Assembly (NCBI GenBank): GCA_020627985.1
Contig: JAHDFV010000004.1
Span: forward strand, 1-44,365
Length of the DNA stretch: 44,365 nt
Direction: 5' to 3'
Source of the DNA: Saprospiraceae bacterium
Lineage (GTDB): Bacteria; Bacteroidota; Bacteroidia; Chitinophagales; Saprospiraceae
Position 1 is the stretch's first letter. Each line of letters begins with the position of its first letter. The notes under the pieces are model-generated. The model was given only the letters and a program-made list of their open reading frames with translations, searched no databases and was not told where the DNA came from. Below are positions 36,077 through 44,172 of this stretch, piece by piece. Made by a program: the position numbers and the translations under genes.

Positions 36077-37231
36077 ATGAATATTAATGATTTAATACAA
36101 CGTAACAATGAGTTAAGTATTTTAAATACAATTGCTAAGTATTTAAATCAAGAAACAATTCTAACGAATGCTTTGGATTATACCTTAAAGGAAGTTGTAA
36201 AATTATTCGAACTAGAAACAGGTTGGATATGGTTAATGGATCAAAAGAATCAAACATATTTAGCCAGTTCTTATAATTTACCACCTGTTTTTATTGATAA
36301 TGAAAATTTATTGGCTGGAAGTTGTTGGTGTATTAAACAATATTTAAACAATGATTTAAATGCTCCTTCTAATATTAACGAAATTGAATGTACTCGATTA
36401 CAAAATCTTAATAGTGGAACTGCTGGTTTAAAATTTCATGCAAGTGTACCTTTATTTACATCTGGAAAAAAAATAGGTATTTTAAATGTTGTAAGTCAAG
36501 ATAGCCAACAACTTTCAAAACAAAAGTTAGAATTACTTTATACCATCGGTGATATGCTCAGTGTTGCTATTGAAAGAAATCGATATCTAGCTGAAAGTAA
36601 AAAATTAGGAATCGTTGAGGAAAGAAATAGACTTGCTCGAGAAATACATGATACCATTGCTCAAAGTCTAAGTGGTATTATTTTAAAAATTCAATCAGCG
36701 CAGTTATTATTAGATCAAAATAAAAAAGAAAAAATACAAAGCACTTTAAATGATGTTATTGATCTGAGTCAAAAAAGTTTAGAAGATGTTAGACGATCTG
36801 TTTTAGATTTAAAACCTAGTGAATTAATTGATGAATCTATTGTTAAAGTTTTTAGGCAACAATTAATTTCGATAAAAAAAGAACAAGGAATTAATTATAC
36901 TTTATCCGTAAAAGGTTTATTACCTCAATTATCTAAAAGAATAGAATCAAGTATTTATAGAATCGGTACTGAAGCTCTATATAATATTTCTGCTCATTCT
37001 AATGCTAAAGAAATTTCGTTTACGATTATTTGTGAAAAAAGAAAAATAATTCTTACTATTGAAGATGATGGCATCGGTTTTAATCCTGATGAAATTATTG
37101 ATAAAAGATTTGGAATTATTGGAATGAATGAGCAAGTAAAATTATTAAATGGTATATTTGAAATTCAAAGCGAACCCAACAAAGGAACAATAATTCATAT
37201 TTCTATTCCTACTTATGAATCAAAAGATTAA
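36077..37231 (+). CDS. Cytosolic GAF-domain sensor histidine kinase (NarX/DegS-like)
   Basis: A kinase of 384 residues without membrane segments. A GAF domain occupies about 12-170. HisKA_3 follows, with the phospho-acceptor His191 in EERNRLAREIHDTIAQSLSGI, and an HATPase_c domain at about 280-380 (GTEALYNISAHSNA as N-box, IEDDGIGFNPDE as G1, FGIIGMNEQVKLLNG). The GAF domain carries Cys83, Cys85 and Cys105 (GSCWC... and NEIECTRL), a cysteine trio that could hold a metal or act as a redox switch. The downstream gene overlaps its end by 17 bases and encodes the matching response regulator. The input signal is not known; a redox or oxygen cue is inference from the cysteines. Confidence 0.92.
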   Translation: MNINDLIQRNNELSILNTIAKYLNQETILTNALDYTLKEVVKLFELETGWIWLMDQKNQTYLASSYNLPPVFIDNENLLAGSCWCIKQYLNNDLNAPSNINEIECTRLQNLNSGTAGLKFHASVPLFTSGKKIGILNVVSQDSQQLSKQKLELLYTIGDMLSVAIERNRYLAESKKLGIVEERNRLAREIHDTIAQSLSGIILKIQSAQLLLDQNKKEKIQSTLNDVIDLSQKSLEDVRRSVLDLKPSELIDESIVKVFRQQLISIKKEQGINYTLSVKGLLPQLSKRIESSIYRIGTEALYNISAHSNAKEISFTIICEKRKIILTIEDDGIGFNPDEIIDKRFGIIGMNEQVKLLNGIFEIQSEPNKGTIIHISIPTYESKD

Positions 37232-37838
37232 AATATTTATTACAGACGACCATCCTATTGTAAGAGATGGTTTAATTTCAATTTTAGAAACTCAAGAAGA
37301 TTTCGTAATTGTAGGTCAAGCATCAAATGGTAATGAAGCACTGTCCAAATTAAAAAATATTGAATCAGATATCCTTATCTGTGATTTAGAAATGCCTGAA
37401 AAAGATGGTCTTTCTTTAATTCAAGAATTACAAAAAATAAAACCTTCTATTCGTATAATTGTATTCACTGTTTTCGATACGGATAAAAGAATAATAACTG
37501 CTATTAAATCGGGATCTAAAGGTTATTTATTAAAAGGCGCTAGTCATCAGGAAATATTTAATGCGATTCGCGTTGCTTATAAAGGTGAATCCATTTTACA
37601 ACCAGTAATTGCTTCCAAATTAATTCAACATTTAAACAGTGATAAAGATGAATTAAGCCCAAGAGAATTTGAAGTTTTACAAGAAATGGCAAAAGGAAAC
37701 AAAAATAAAGAAATTGCATCAACCCTTTTTATTTCTGAACGAACTGTAAAATTTCATATCTCTTCTATATTTAGTAAACTCGCTGTAAAAAATAGAACGG
37801 AGGCTGTTTTAATTGCTACAAAAAAAGGAATTATTTAA
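37215..37838 (+). CDS. NarL/FixJ-type response regulator
   Basis: A 207-residue regulator. The receiver domain (1-120) has the acidic pair Asp11-Asp12, phospho-acceptor Asp57 in ILICDLEMPEKDG, Thr (FTVFDT) and Lys (GYLLKG). The LuxR-type HTH is at about 143-205 (LSPREFEVLQEMAKGNKNKEI and SERTVKFHISSIFSKLAVKNRTEA). Its ATG lies inside the kinase gene, so translation is coupled and it is the cognate regulator. Last gene of the comEC unit. Targets are unknown. Confidence 0.95.
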   Translation: MNQKIKIFITDDHPIVRDGLISILETQEDFVIVGQASNGNEALSKLKNIESDILICDLEMPEKDGLSLIQELQKIKPSIRIIVFTVFDTDKRIITAIKSGSKGYLLKGASHQEIFNAIRVAYKGESILQPVIASKLIQHLNSDKDELSPREFEVLQEMAKGNKNKEIASTLFISERTVKFHISSIFSKLAVKNRTEAVLIATKKGII

Positions 37839-37848
37839 GACACCATAT

Positions 37849-37882
37849 CTATTAGCTATGGACTAAAGTCCATAGCTAATAG
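37849..37882. repeat. Perfect 16-bp-arm palindrome
   Basis: CTATTAGCTATGGACT (37849-37864) and its exact reverse complement (37867-37882) are separated by AA. TAATAGGTCC occurs at 37877-37886 and again at 37892-37901. No T run follows, so it is not a standard terminator, although it lies just after the response regulator stop. Confidence 0.85.
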
Positions 37883-37910
37883 GTCCGCAAATAATAGGTC
37901 CATATGTTGT

Positions 37911-37941
37911 CCTGTACTTTGGTACAGGGAATACCCTGTAC
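37911..37941. repeat. Three-arm alternating hairpin
   Basis: CCTGTAC (37911-37917), GTACAGGG (37922-37929) and CCCTGTAC (37934-37941) can pair as first-second (loop TTTG) or second-third (loop AATA), which exclude each other. Together with the palindrome just upstream, this fills most of the 196-base gap between the response regulator and the SDR gene. Confidence 0.8.
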
Positions 37942-38034
37942 TTCTTTCCATTTATTTCTATCCTTAAGCATGTAATATTATTTTATTACCTCACCGATAT
38001 TTGTATTGTATTTAATAACTAAAAATATAATACA

Positions 38035-38736
38035 ATGGAAAATAAAACTGCAATTATTACAGGAGCGTCAAGAGGCTTAGGATTTGCACTTGCTACAGCT
38101 TTTGCGAAAAAGAATTGGAATTTAATTATTAATGGAAGAAATGCAGAAGCATTATTAAAAGCCAAAAATAAATTAGAACAATGGACTACTGTTGAGGCCA
38201 TTTCAGGAGATATTATTGATGAAATTCATTTATTACAATTTAAAGAAAGAATTAAAAAATTTAATGGCGTTGATTTAATTATTAATAATGCGAGTACTAT
38301 AGGTATTTCTCCTCAACCCAATTTATTAGAATATCCAATTGAAGTTATTCATACTATTTTTCATACCAATGTTATTGCTCCCCTTTCTTTGATTCAAAAA
38401 TTAAAAGATGATTTTAATTCTGGAGCAACCATAATAAATATTTCTAGTGATGCAGCAGTAAATGCGTATAAAAAATGGGGCGGTTATAGTGCAAGTAAGG
38501 CAGCTTTAGATCATATGACTTTAATTTTGGCTAAAGAAAATCCAACTTTAAATATTTACACCGTAGATCCAGGCGATATGAGAACACAAATGCATCAAGA
38601 AGCTTTTCCTGGAGAAGATATTTCAGACAGACCTTTACCTGAAGAATCAGTCCCTGGATTTTTATCATTAATATTTGGACAATACAAAAGTGGAAGATAT
38701 GAAGCAAAAAAGATAGAAAATATTCATTCAATTTAA
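38035..38736 (+). CDS. Short-chain dehydrogenase/reductase
   Basis: The product has 233 residues, a classical SDR. The Rossmann glycine motif TGASRGLGFA is at the N-terminus, INNAST holds the NNAG position, INISSDAAVNAY the catalytic Ser, and YSASKAALDHM the catalytic Tyr and Lys. Downstream DPGDMRTQMHQEA is the PG motif. It uses NAD(P)H to reduce or oxidise an unknown carbonyl or alcohol. The QueA-like gene begins 7 bases later, so the two are one unit. This gene pair is known in other bacteria only as unexplained neighbours. Confidence 0.88.
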   Translation: MENKTAIITGASRGLGFALATAFAKKNWNLIINGRNAEALLKAKNKLEQWTTVEAISGDIIDEIHLLQFKERIKKFNGVDLIINNASTIGISPQPNLLEYPIEVIHTIFHTNVIAPLSLIQKLKDDFNSGATIINISSDAAVNAYKKWGGYSASKAALDHMTLILAKENPTLNIYTVDPGDMRTQMHQEAFPGEDISDRPLPEESVPGFLSLIFGQYKSGRYEAKKIENIHSI

Positions 38737-38743
38737 ATTAATT

Positions 38744-39817
38744 ATGATGACAGCGATATATAATAATATTCCATTCCATTATCATTTACCTAAAAATTTG
38801 GAATGTAGTATACCGACAGAAATTAGAGGGATCAATAGAGATGAAGTTCGTTTGATGATTTCTAACATTTCTACCGATAACGTACAACACGATACTTTTA
38901 AAAATATTGTAGACTATTTAAATGAAGATGATGTTTTGGTTGTGAATACTTCTGGCACGATTAAAGCAGCAATTCCAGCGAAAAATAAAAACAATACTTT
39001 TTTACAAATTCATTTATCGACTCAATTAAAAAATAAAAAATGGGTTGCAGAATTAAGAGAAATATCTGAAAATAATACTCAAAGATATTTTGGCGGTCAA
39101 CCGAATGAAATAATTGAATTAATTCATGGAGGTAGCATACGATTAATTCAACCTTATTATTCCAATTCTAATCAAGAAGATCATTTACAATTATGGACTA
39201 TTGAATTAATAATAGAAGAAGAAGTAAGTCATTATTTAGAAAAATTTGCTCAGAATATTCAATATTTTAATATTAAAAAGAATTATCCAAATTCATTTTA
39301 TCAAACTATTTTCGCTAAAGAATTTGGTAGCGCAGAAATGCCTTCTGCAGGTAGAGCCTTTACACAGAATGTCCTTGATCAATTAGAAAAAAAAGGAGTA
39401 GAAATCATTCCTATCTTATTGCATACAGGTGTAGCCAGTTTAGAAATGAATGAAAAACCTTATGAAGAATATTTCGAAATTTCTAAGAAAAGTGCAACGG
39501 CTATAAACAATGCAAGAAAAAAAGGAAAAAATATTATTGCTGTAGGCACAACCGTAATAAGAGCTATCGAAACATTAACTTCCAGTCAGAAAATTACAAG
39601 TTCAGGAAAAGGCTGGACTAATATTTTTATTACACCTGAAAGAGGAGTCAATGGAATAGATGGATTAATCACAGGATTTCATGAGCCAAAGGCCTCTCAT
39701 TTATTTATGCTAGAAGCCATTACAAAAAGAAAGCATTTAGAAATCACATACCATGAAGCTGTCCATCATAAATATTTGTGGCATGAGTTTGGAGATTTGC
39801 ATTTAATATTGCCGTAA
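38744..39817 (+). CDS. QueA-like protein (divergent S-adenosylmethionine:tRNA ribosyltransferase-isomerase family)
   Basis: The product has 357 residues, similar in length to QueA. Family text is clear in the second half: FGSAEMPSAGRAFT, LLHTGVASLE, KPYEEYFEIS, IIAVGTTVIRAIE, GWTNIFITPERGV, FHEPKASHLFMLEA and YLWHEFGDLHLIL. In the first half the QueA hallmark VLNDTRVIPAR is replaced by VVNTSGTIKAAIPAK and the DRSRLLVL stretch by RGINRDEVRLMI. A group of QueA homologues with this NTS-type motif is known in actinobacteria and others and is uncharacterised. It may transfer a ribosyl group from SAM to a substrate other than preQ1-tRNA. No other queuosine gene is in the window. Not named queA for this reason. 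Confidence 0.85.
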   Translation: MMTAIYNNIPFHYHLPKNLECSIPTEIRGINRDEVRLMISNISTDNVQHDTFKNIVDYLNEDDVLVVNTSGTIKAAIPAKNKNNTFLQIHLSTQLKNKKWVAELREISENNTQRYFGGQPNEIIELIHGGSIRLIQPYYSNSNQEDHLQLWTIELIIEEEVSHYLEKFAQNIQYFNIKKNYPNSFYQTIFAKEFGSAEMPSAGRAFTQNVLDQLEKKGVEIIPILLHTGVASLEMNEKPYEEYFEISKKSATAINNARKKGKNIIAVGTTVIRAIETLTSSQKITSSGKGWTNIFITPERGVNGIDGLITGFHEPKASHLFMLEAITKRKHLEITYHEAVHHKYLWHEFGDLHLILP

Positions 39818-39830
39818 TTTATATTTATTT

Positions 39831-39854
39831 AACGCCAGAGTTAGTTCTGGCGTT
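39831..39854 (+). terminator. Terminator after the QueA-like gene
   Basis: Nine-base arms AACGCCAGA (39831-39839) and TCTGGCGTT (39846-39854) with a 6-base loop, followed by a T run (TTTTTATTTTTT overall). It also separates the convergent DinB-like gene. Confidence 0.9.
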
Positions 39855-39862
39855 TTTATTTT

Positions 39863-40411
39863 TTATAAGTTTTTTAAAATATTTTCTGCTTGAAGAATAT
39901 GCCGATCATTATGAAAAATTACAACTCTAAACGTATCCCCTAATTTTAATTTAATTAATTTAGAAATACTAATTGATGTTTTAGTTTTATTTAAATTTAC
40001 TTTTCTAGACTGATCTAATAAAGACAGCATTTTTTGCTGTTGTTCCAAAAATCGATCTAAAACATTTTTAGACAACGATGAACCTACAGGATTTTTATCT
40101 GCAAAGGTTTTCATTTTATTCAACTTCTCTTTGGGCAGCATAGATTTTGCAAAATAATTCCCTAATAAACCTGATTTAAAAACATCCTTAGAACTCGTTG
40201 TATTCTTTTTTAATCTATTTTGAATTTCGGGAATATAAAAATCACCATATAGATTTAAATGTTCAATACATTCTAATACACTCCAAGATTCTTTTGAAGA
40301 TTTATAATTCAGTTTTTCATCAGAAATAGAACGATAATTTTCTACAACTTTTATATTATTATGCGTTCTTCTTTCTAAGTCTTGTATTAATTGATTCGTA
40401 TTAATTTTCAT
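39863..40411 (-). CDS. DinB-family (YfiT-like) protein
   Basis: A four-helix bundle protein of 182 residues when started at the ATG at 40409-40411; a TTG six codons further upstream (40429) is open but less likely. The hallmarks are NYRSISDEKLNYKSSKESWSVLECIEHLNLYGDFYIPEI, holding the first metal His, and VVIFHNDRHILQAENIL, holding the last His of the metal triad. DinB-like proteins are putative metal-dependent hydrolases or thiol transferases, often damage- or stress-linked. It lies 56 bases after the Crp-like gene on the same strand and may share its message. Confidence 0.85.
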   Translation of the reverse strand: MKINTNQLIQDLERRTHNNIKVVENYRSISDEKLNYKSSKESWSVLECIEHLNLYGDFYIPEIQNRLKKNTTSSKDVFKSGLLGNYFAKSMLPKEKLNKMKTFADKNPVGSSLSKNVLDRFLEQQQKMLSLLDQSRKVNLNKTKTSISISKLIKLKLGDTFRVVIFHNDRHILQAENILKNL

Positions 40412-40466
40412 TGTTATAATTTTATACAAAGATCAGCCATTCTTTAATCTAAAACATTGATTGAAA

Positions 40467-41003
40467 TCAACGTTTTTTGATTCTAGATAAAGTTTCTGGT
40501 GTCATTCGTAAATACGAAGCAATATATTTATTTGGTATTTCTTGAAAAAGCTGTGGAGATCGTTTTAAAACGCGTTCATATCTTTTGATGGGTGAAGATG
40601 TCAGAATATCTCTTTCTCGTTCCATTTGTTGATAAATCAGCATGCCTAAAATCTGATTCCACAATTGAATATTCTCTGAAGTAGAATGAATAAAATCCAT
40701 ATATCTCTTTTTTGAGATGGATTTTACATTTGTTTTCTTAAGTGCTTGAATATTTAGATCTGATGCTTGTTCTGAAATAAAAGAATCTAAAGCCACTATT
40801 ATATCATTTTGATAACCAAAACGAATCGTTTGCTCTTCCCATTCATCTAGAACAAAAATTCGTATACTACCATCATTGACAAAATAGATATTGGTGTCAA
40901 TACTCCCCTCTTTTTTTAGAAATTCATTCCTTTTGATCGTCCATTCTTTTTCCCATAAATCAGCTTGATTTATTTTGTCTAAAAGAATGTCTTGATAATT
41001 CAT
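40467..41003 (-). CDS. Crp/Fnr-type transcription regulator
   Basis: A short regulator of 178 residues. The N-terminal half is a cyclic-nucleotide-binding-like barrel (NIYFVNDGSIRIFVLDEWEEQTIRFGYQNDIIVALDSF), without the PGE...R(T/S)A phosphate loop of true cAMP binders, so it probably does not bind cAMP. The C-terminal helices end in the compact HTH IPNKYIASYLRMTPETLSRIKKR. This is the common Bacteroidota type of Crp-like protein that sits next to small enzymes. It starts 15 bases after the carboxylase stop and is followed by the DinB-like gene. Confidence 0.88.
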   Translation of the reverse strand: MNYQDILLDKINQADLWEKEWTIKRNEFLKKEGSIDTNIYFVNDGSIRIFVLDEWEEQTIRFGYQNDIIVALDSFISEQASDLNIQALKKTNVKSISKKRYMDFIHSTSENIQLWNQILGMLIYQQMERERDILTSSPIKRYERVLKRSPQLFQEIPNKYIASYLRMTPETLSRIKKR

Positions 41004-41018
41004 GATGCAAAAAGCTGT

Positions 41019-42563
41019 TTATAATGGTAAATTACCATGTTTCTTTTTTGGTAATTTTGCCACTTTATTTTCAAGCATTGCAAATGCTTTTATTAATTTC
41101 CTACGTGAATCTCTCGGTTCAATAACTTCATCAATGAAACCTCTAGAAGCTGCTCGATAAGGATGTGCAAATTTATCGGCATACTCTGCTTCTTTTTCTT
41201 TTAATTTTTCAGCAGGATCATCCGCAGCTTTAATTTCTTTTCTGAATATGATTTCACTGGCTCCTTTTGCTCCCATTACTGCAATTTCAGCAGAAGGCCA
41301 AGCAAAATTCATGTCTGCTCCAATGTGTTTAGAATTCATAACATCATATGCACCACCATATGCTTTTCGGGTAATTAAAGTAATTCGAGGAACTGTTGCT
41401 TCACTAAATGCATATAATAATTTTGCGCCATTTGTTATGATACCATTCCATTCTTGATCGGTACCAGGTAAGAAACCAGGAACATCAACCAAGACTAAAA
41501 GTGGGATATTAAAACAATCACAGAACCGAACAAATCTTGCTCCTTTTTTAGATGAATTCACATCTAAAACACCAGCCATGTTCATAGGTTGGTTGGCAAC
41601 AATTCCTACACTTTTACCAGCAATCCTAGCAAAACCCACTACAATATTTTCTGCGTAATCTTTATGTATTTCATAAAAAGAATCTTGATCAACTATTCCT
41701 TCAATCACCTCTTTCATTTCATAAGGTTGGTTAGCACTATCGGGAATAATCGTTGATAATTCTTCTCTATATTCATCTCCTATTTCGTACGGAATTGCCT
41801 TTGGCTTTTCCTCACAGTTCTGAGGCATATAACTCAATAATGCTTTCAATTTATTGATACAATCAATATCATTTACGGCAGTAATATGTGTAACTCCTGA
41901 TTTAGTAGAATGGGCAGATGCTCCACCTAATTCTTCAGAAGTCACTTCCTCATTCGTTACTGTTTTCACGACATTCGGTCCTGTAACAAACATATATGAT
42001 GTATCTTGAACCATCATAATAAAATCAGTAATTGCAGGAGAATAAACAGCTCCACCCGCACAAGGACCCATGATTGCAGATAATTGTGGAATCACACCAG
42101 ATGCTAATGTATTTCTATAAAAGATGTCAGCATATCCTCCTAAAGATCGAACACCTTCTTGAATCCTTGCTCCACCAGAATCATTTAATCCTATAACAGG
42201 CGCACCATTCTGAATGGCTAGATCCATGATTTTACAAATTTTCTCTGCATGCGTTTCTGAAAGAGAACCACCGAAAACGGTAAAATCTTGCGCAAAAACA
42301 TATACTATTCTGCCTTGTACAGTTCCATATCCTGTTATGACGCCATCCCCCAAAAAGATTTGTTTCTCCATACCAAAATCAGTACTACGGTGTGTAACCA
42401 ACATTCCAATTTCTTCAAAAGAACCTTCATCCATCAAAAAGTGAACTCTTTCTCTTGCGGTAAGCTTTCCTTTTTCGTGCTGCTTTGCAATCCGATTTTC
42501 TCCACCGCCTAATAAAGCTTTATCCTTTTTTTCTTGAAGTATTTCTAAATTTTTCTTTAGCAT
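41019..42563 (-). CDS. Acyl-CoA (propionyl-CoA) carboxylase beta subunit
   Basis: A carboxyltransferase of 514 residues from the ATG at 42561-42563 (an upstream TTG at 42578 is also open). The [19 protein letters not shown] start, the biotin/acyl-CoA regions [44 protein letters not shown] and the second half [48 protein letters not shown] are all typical of PccB/MmdA. It moves the carboxyl group from biotin to propionyl-CoA or a related acyl-CoA, forming methylmalonyl-CoA. The alpha (biotin) subunit is not in this window. A TACTTTTG box lies 22 bases before the ATG. Confidence 0.94.
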   Translation of the reverse strand: MLKKNLEILQEKKDKALLGGGENRIAKQHEKGKLTARERVHFLMDEGSFEEIGMLVTHRSTDFGMEKQIFLGDGVITGYGTVQGRIVYVFAQDFTVFGGSLSETHAEKICKIMDLAIQNGAPVIGLNDSGGARIQEGVRSLGGYADIFYRNTLASGVIPQLSAIMGPCAGGAVYSPAITDFIMMVQDTSYMFVTGPNVVKTVTNEEVTSEELGGASAHSTKSGVTHITAVNDIDCINKLKALLSYMPQNCEEKPKAIPYEIGDEYREELSTIIPDSANQPYEMKEVIEGIVDQDSFYEIHKDYAENIVVGFARIAGKSVGIVANQPMNMAGVLDVNSSKKGARFVRFCDCFNIPLLVLVDVPGFLPGTDQEWNGIITNGAKLLYAFSEATVPRITLITRKAYGGAYDVMNSKHIGADMNFAWPSAEIAVMGAKGASEIIFRKEIKAADDPAEKLKEKEAEYADKFAHPYRAASRGFIDEVIEPRDSRRKLIKAFAMLENKVAKLPKKKHGNLPL

Positions 42564-42585
42564 CTTTTTGTATTTCAATTCTGTA

Positions 42586-42593
42586 CAAAAGTA
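42586..42593 (-). promoter_or_regulatory. -7 element TACTTTTG of the carboxylase gene
   Basis: Exact TAnnTTTG match on the minus strand, 22 bases before the ATG at 42563. It favours that start over the TTG at 42578, which would lie within a few bases of the transcription start. Confidence 0.5.
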
Positions 42594-42596
42594 AAA

Positions 42597-43526
42597 CTAC
42601 TTTTCAATATTTGTATCTTTTACGATGTATAATGGTCTTCTTTTTACTTGGGTATTGATTCGACTAATATATTCTCCAATTATTCCAATAGATACCAATT
42701 GTATTCCTCCTAAAAATAAAATACTGATAATAATAGATGTCCAACCTGGTTCATAATTGCTTGTAAAATAACGAGCATATAAGGCAAACAATAAAGTAAC
42801 AAAAGCAACAATAGAAACAATGAAGCCTAGAAAGGTAGCTAGCTTCAACGGAAAATCAGAAAAAGATGTTATTCCATCTAAAGCGAATTTAAACATCTTA
42901 CTATATGAATAACCTGTTACCCCAGAATTACGCTCATCTCTTTCGTATTCTACATAGGTTTGATTGTATCCAATCCAAGAAATCTGTCCACGAATGTATC
43001 GATGATATTCAGGCATTTCTCGTAATACTTCAACAATCTTACGATCTATAATTCTAAAATCTCCTGTATCAACAGGTATGTCTATTGATGTAATATTTTT
43101 CAAGATCCTATAAAAAACCCTCGCTGTGAATTTCTTAAGCCAGCTCTCCCCTTTCCTCTTTTTCCGCCTAGCATAAACTACTTCAAATCCCTCTTTCTTT
43201 TTTTGATATAAATCTTCGATTAATTCAGGTGGATCTTGTAAATCTCCGTCTATGATGACGATGGATTCTCCTTTGCTTAATTCCAAACCTGCAGTAACTG
43301 CAATTTGATGTCCAAAATTTCGACTGAAATCAATATACTTTACAAAAGGATTTTCTTGAGCTTTTATTTTTAATTTATCAATGGATTTATCTTTCGATCC
43401 ATCATTCACAAATATCAATTCATAGGATTCTCCGATCTTTTCTATCACCGAAATTAATCGTTGATATAAAAGTTCAATGTTATCTTCTTCATTGTAAATC
43501 GGAACAACTATGGAAAGCGCTATCAT
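42597..43526 (-). CDS. GtrB/DPM1-like family 2 glycosyltransferase
   Basis: The product has 309 residues. The GT-A domain spans about 1-225, with SIVVPIYNEEDNI, LIFVNDGSKDKS, the DxD motif VIIDGDLQDPPE and the acceptor loop DTGDFRIIDRK. Two membrane helices follow (about 232-256 and 265-290) with the short GIIGEYISRI tail between them and the C-terminus. Such enzymes load a sugar onto undecaprenyl or dolichyl phosphate on the cytosolic face. The methyltransferase gene precedes it by 4 bases, so both belong to an envelope or lipid-glycan unit. Confidence 0.92.
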   Translation of the reverse strand: MIALSIVVPIYNEEDNIELLYQRLISVIEKIGESYELIFVNDGSKDKSIDKLKIKAQENPFVKYIDFSRNFGHQIAVTAGLELSKGESIVIIDGDLQDPPELIEDLYQKKKEGFEVVYARRKKRKGESWLKKFTARVFYRILKNITSIDIPVDTGDFRIIDRKIVEVLREMPEYHRYIRGQISWIGYNQTYVEYERDERNSGVTGYSYSKMFKFALDGITSFSDFPLKLATFLGFIVSIVAFVTLLFALYARYFTSNYEPGWTSIIISILFLGGIQLVSIGIIGEYISRINTQVKRRPLYIVKDTNIEK

Positions 43527-43530
43527 TGAT

Positions 43531-44148
43531 TTAATTTAATTGAGGTTTGGGTTTTAATTGAAAAACGACGTAATGAGCTAAACGACTATTTACATAATAT
43601 CTTCTTTCTTTTTCAATTTCGAAGTATTGGCTTAATATCATTCTTTCGTGCTCTACTGTTCTAACAAATTTTCCTCGATCTAAATGACAAACTAAATTAT
43701 TTATTAAATGCCATTTAGAATAAAAATTATCCATAACAACGAGACGCTCCGTTAATATTTCGCTTGATTTTTTTAATAATTTCAAAGCGTCTTCTTCGGG
43801 TAAATGATGAATTAATCCTAACATCATTCCTTTGTTAAAACTATTTTTTGGATATTTTTGATCAATGGTTAGTACATCTTGAACAACAAAATTCCTTTTA
43901 TCTGTTTTCCATTCTTTATTTGCCGTTTCTATATATTCTTCATTTAAATCAATTCCTAAATATTTCGCATCATCTACGATTTTCGTATAAGTACCTACAC
44001 CACAAGCAATATCTAAAACCGAATCTTCGGGTTTTGGATCTAAAAATGTTTTAATCGGTTCATATCGAATCCCCAAGGTAAATAACCAACGAGCGTAATG
44101 GTAAAAAAAAGGAATTCCAAAAAATTTATCAATGAATTTACTCAGCAC
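43531..44148 (-). CDS. Class I SAM-dependent methyltransferase
   Basis: A 205-residue protein. The SAM site DSVLDIACGVGTYTKIV (motif I) is followed by YLGIDLNEEYIETANKE (motif II), NFVVQDVLTID and MLGLIHHLPEEDALKLLKKS. A hydrophobic N-terminal stretch (FGIPFFYHYARWLFTLG) may touch the membrane. The start is GTG at 44146-44148; no ATG is near. It lies 24 bases after a partial gene and 4 bases before the glycosyltransferase, so it probably works in the same glycan or lipid pathway. The methyl acceptor is unknown. Confidence 0.87.
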   Translation of the reverse strand: MLSKFIDKFFGIPFFYHYARWLFTLGIRYEPIKTFLDPKPEDSVLDIACGVGTYTKIVDDAKYLGIDLNEEYIETANKEWKTDKRNFVVQDVLTIDQKYPKNSFNKGMMLGLIHHLPEEDALKLLKKSSEILTERLVVMDNFYSKWHLINNLVCHLDRGKFVRTVEHERMILSQYFEIEKERRYYVNSRLAHYVVFQLKPKPQLN

Positions 44149-44172
44149 TATTCTTAATTTTAGATTCGATGA

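Noticed and set aside
37839-38034. CRISPR array in the palindromic gap
   Set aside because: No regular repeat-spacer pattern; repeats are inverted and single.
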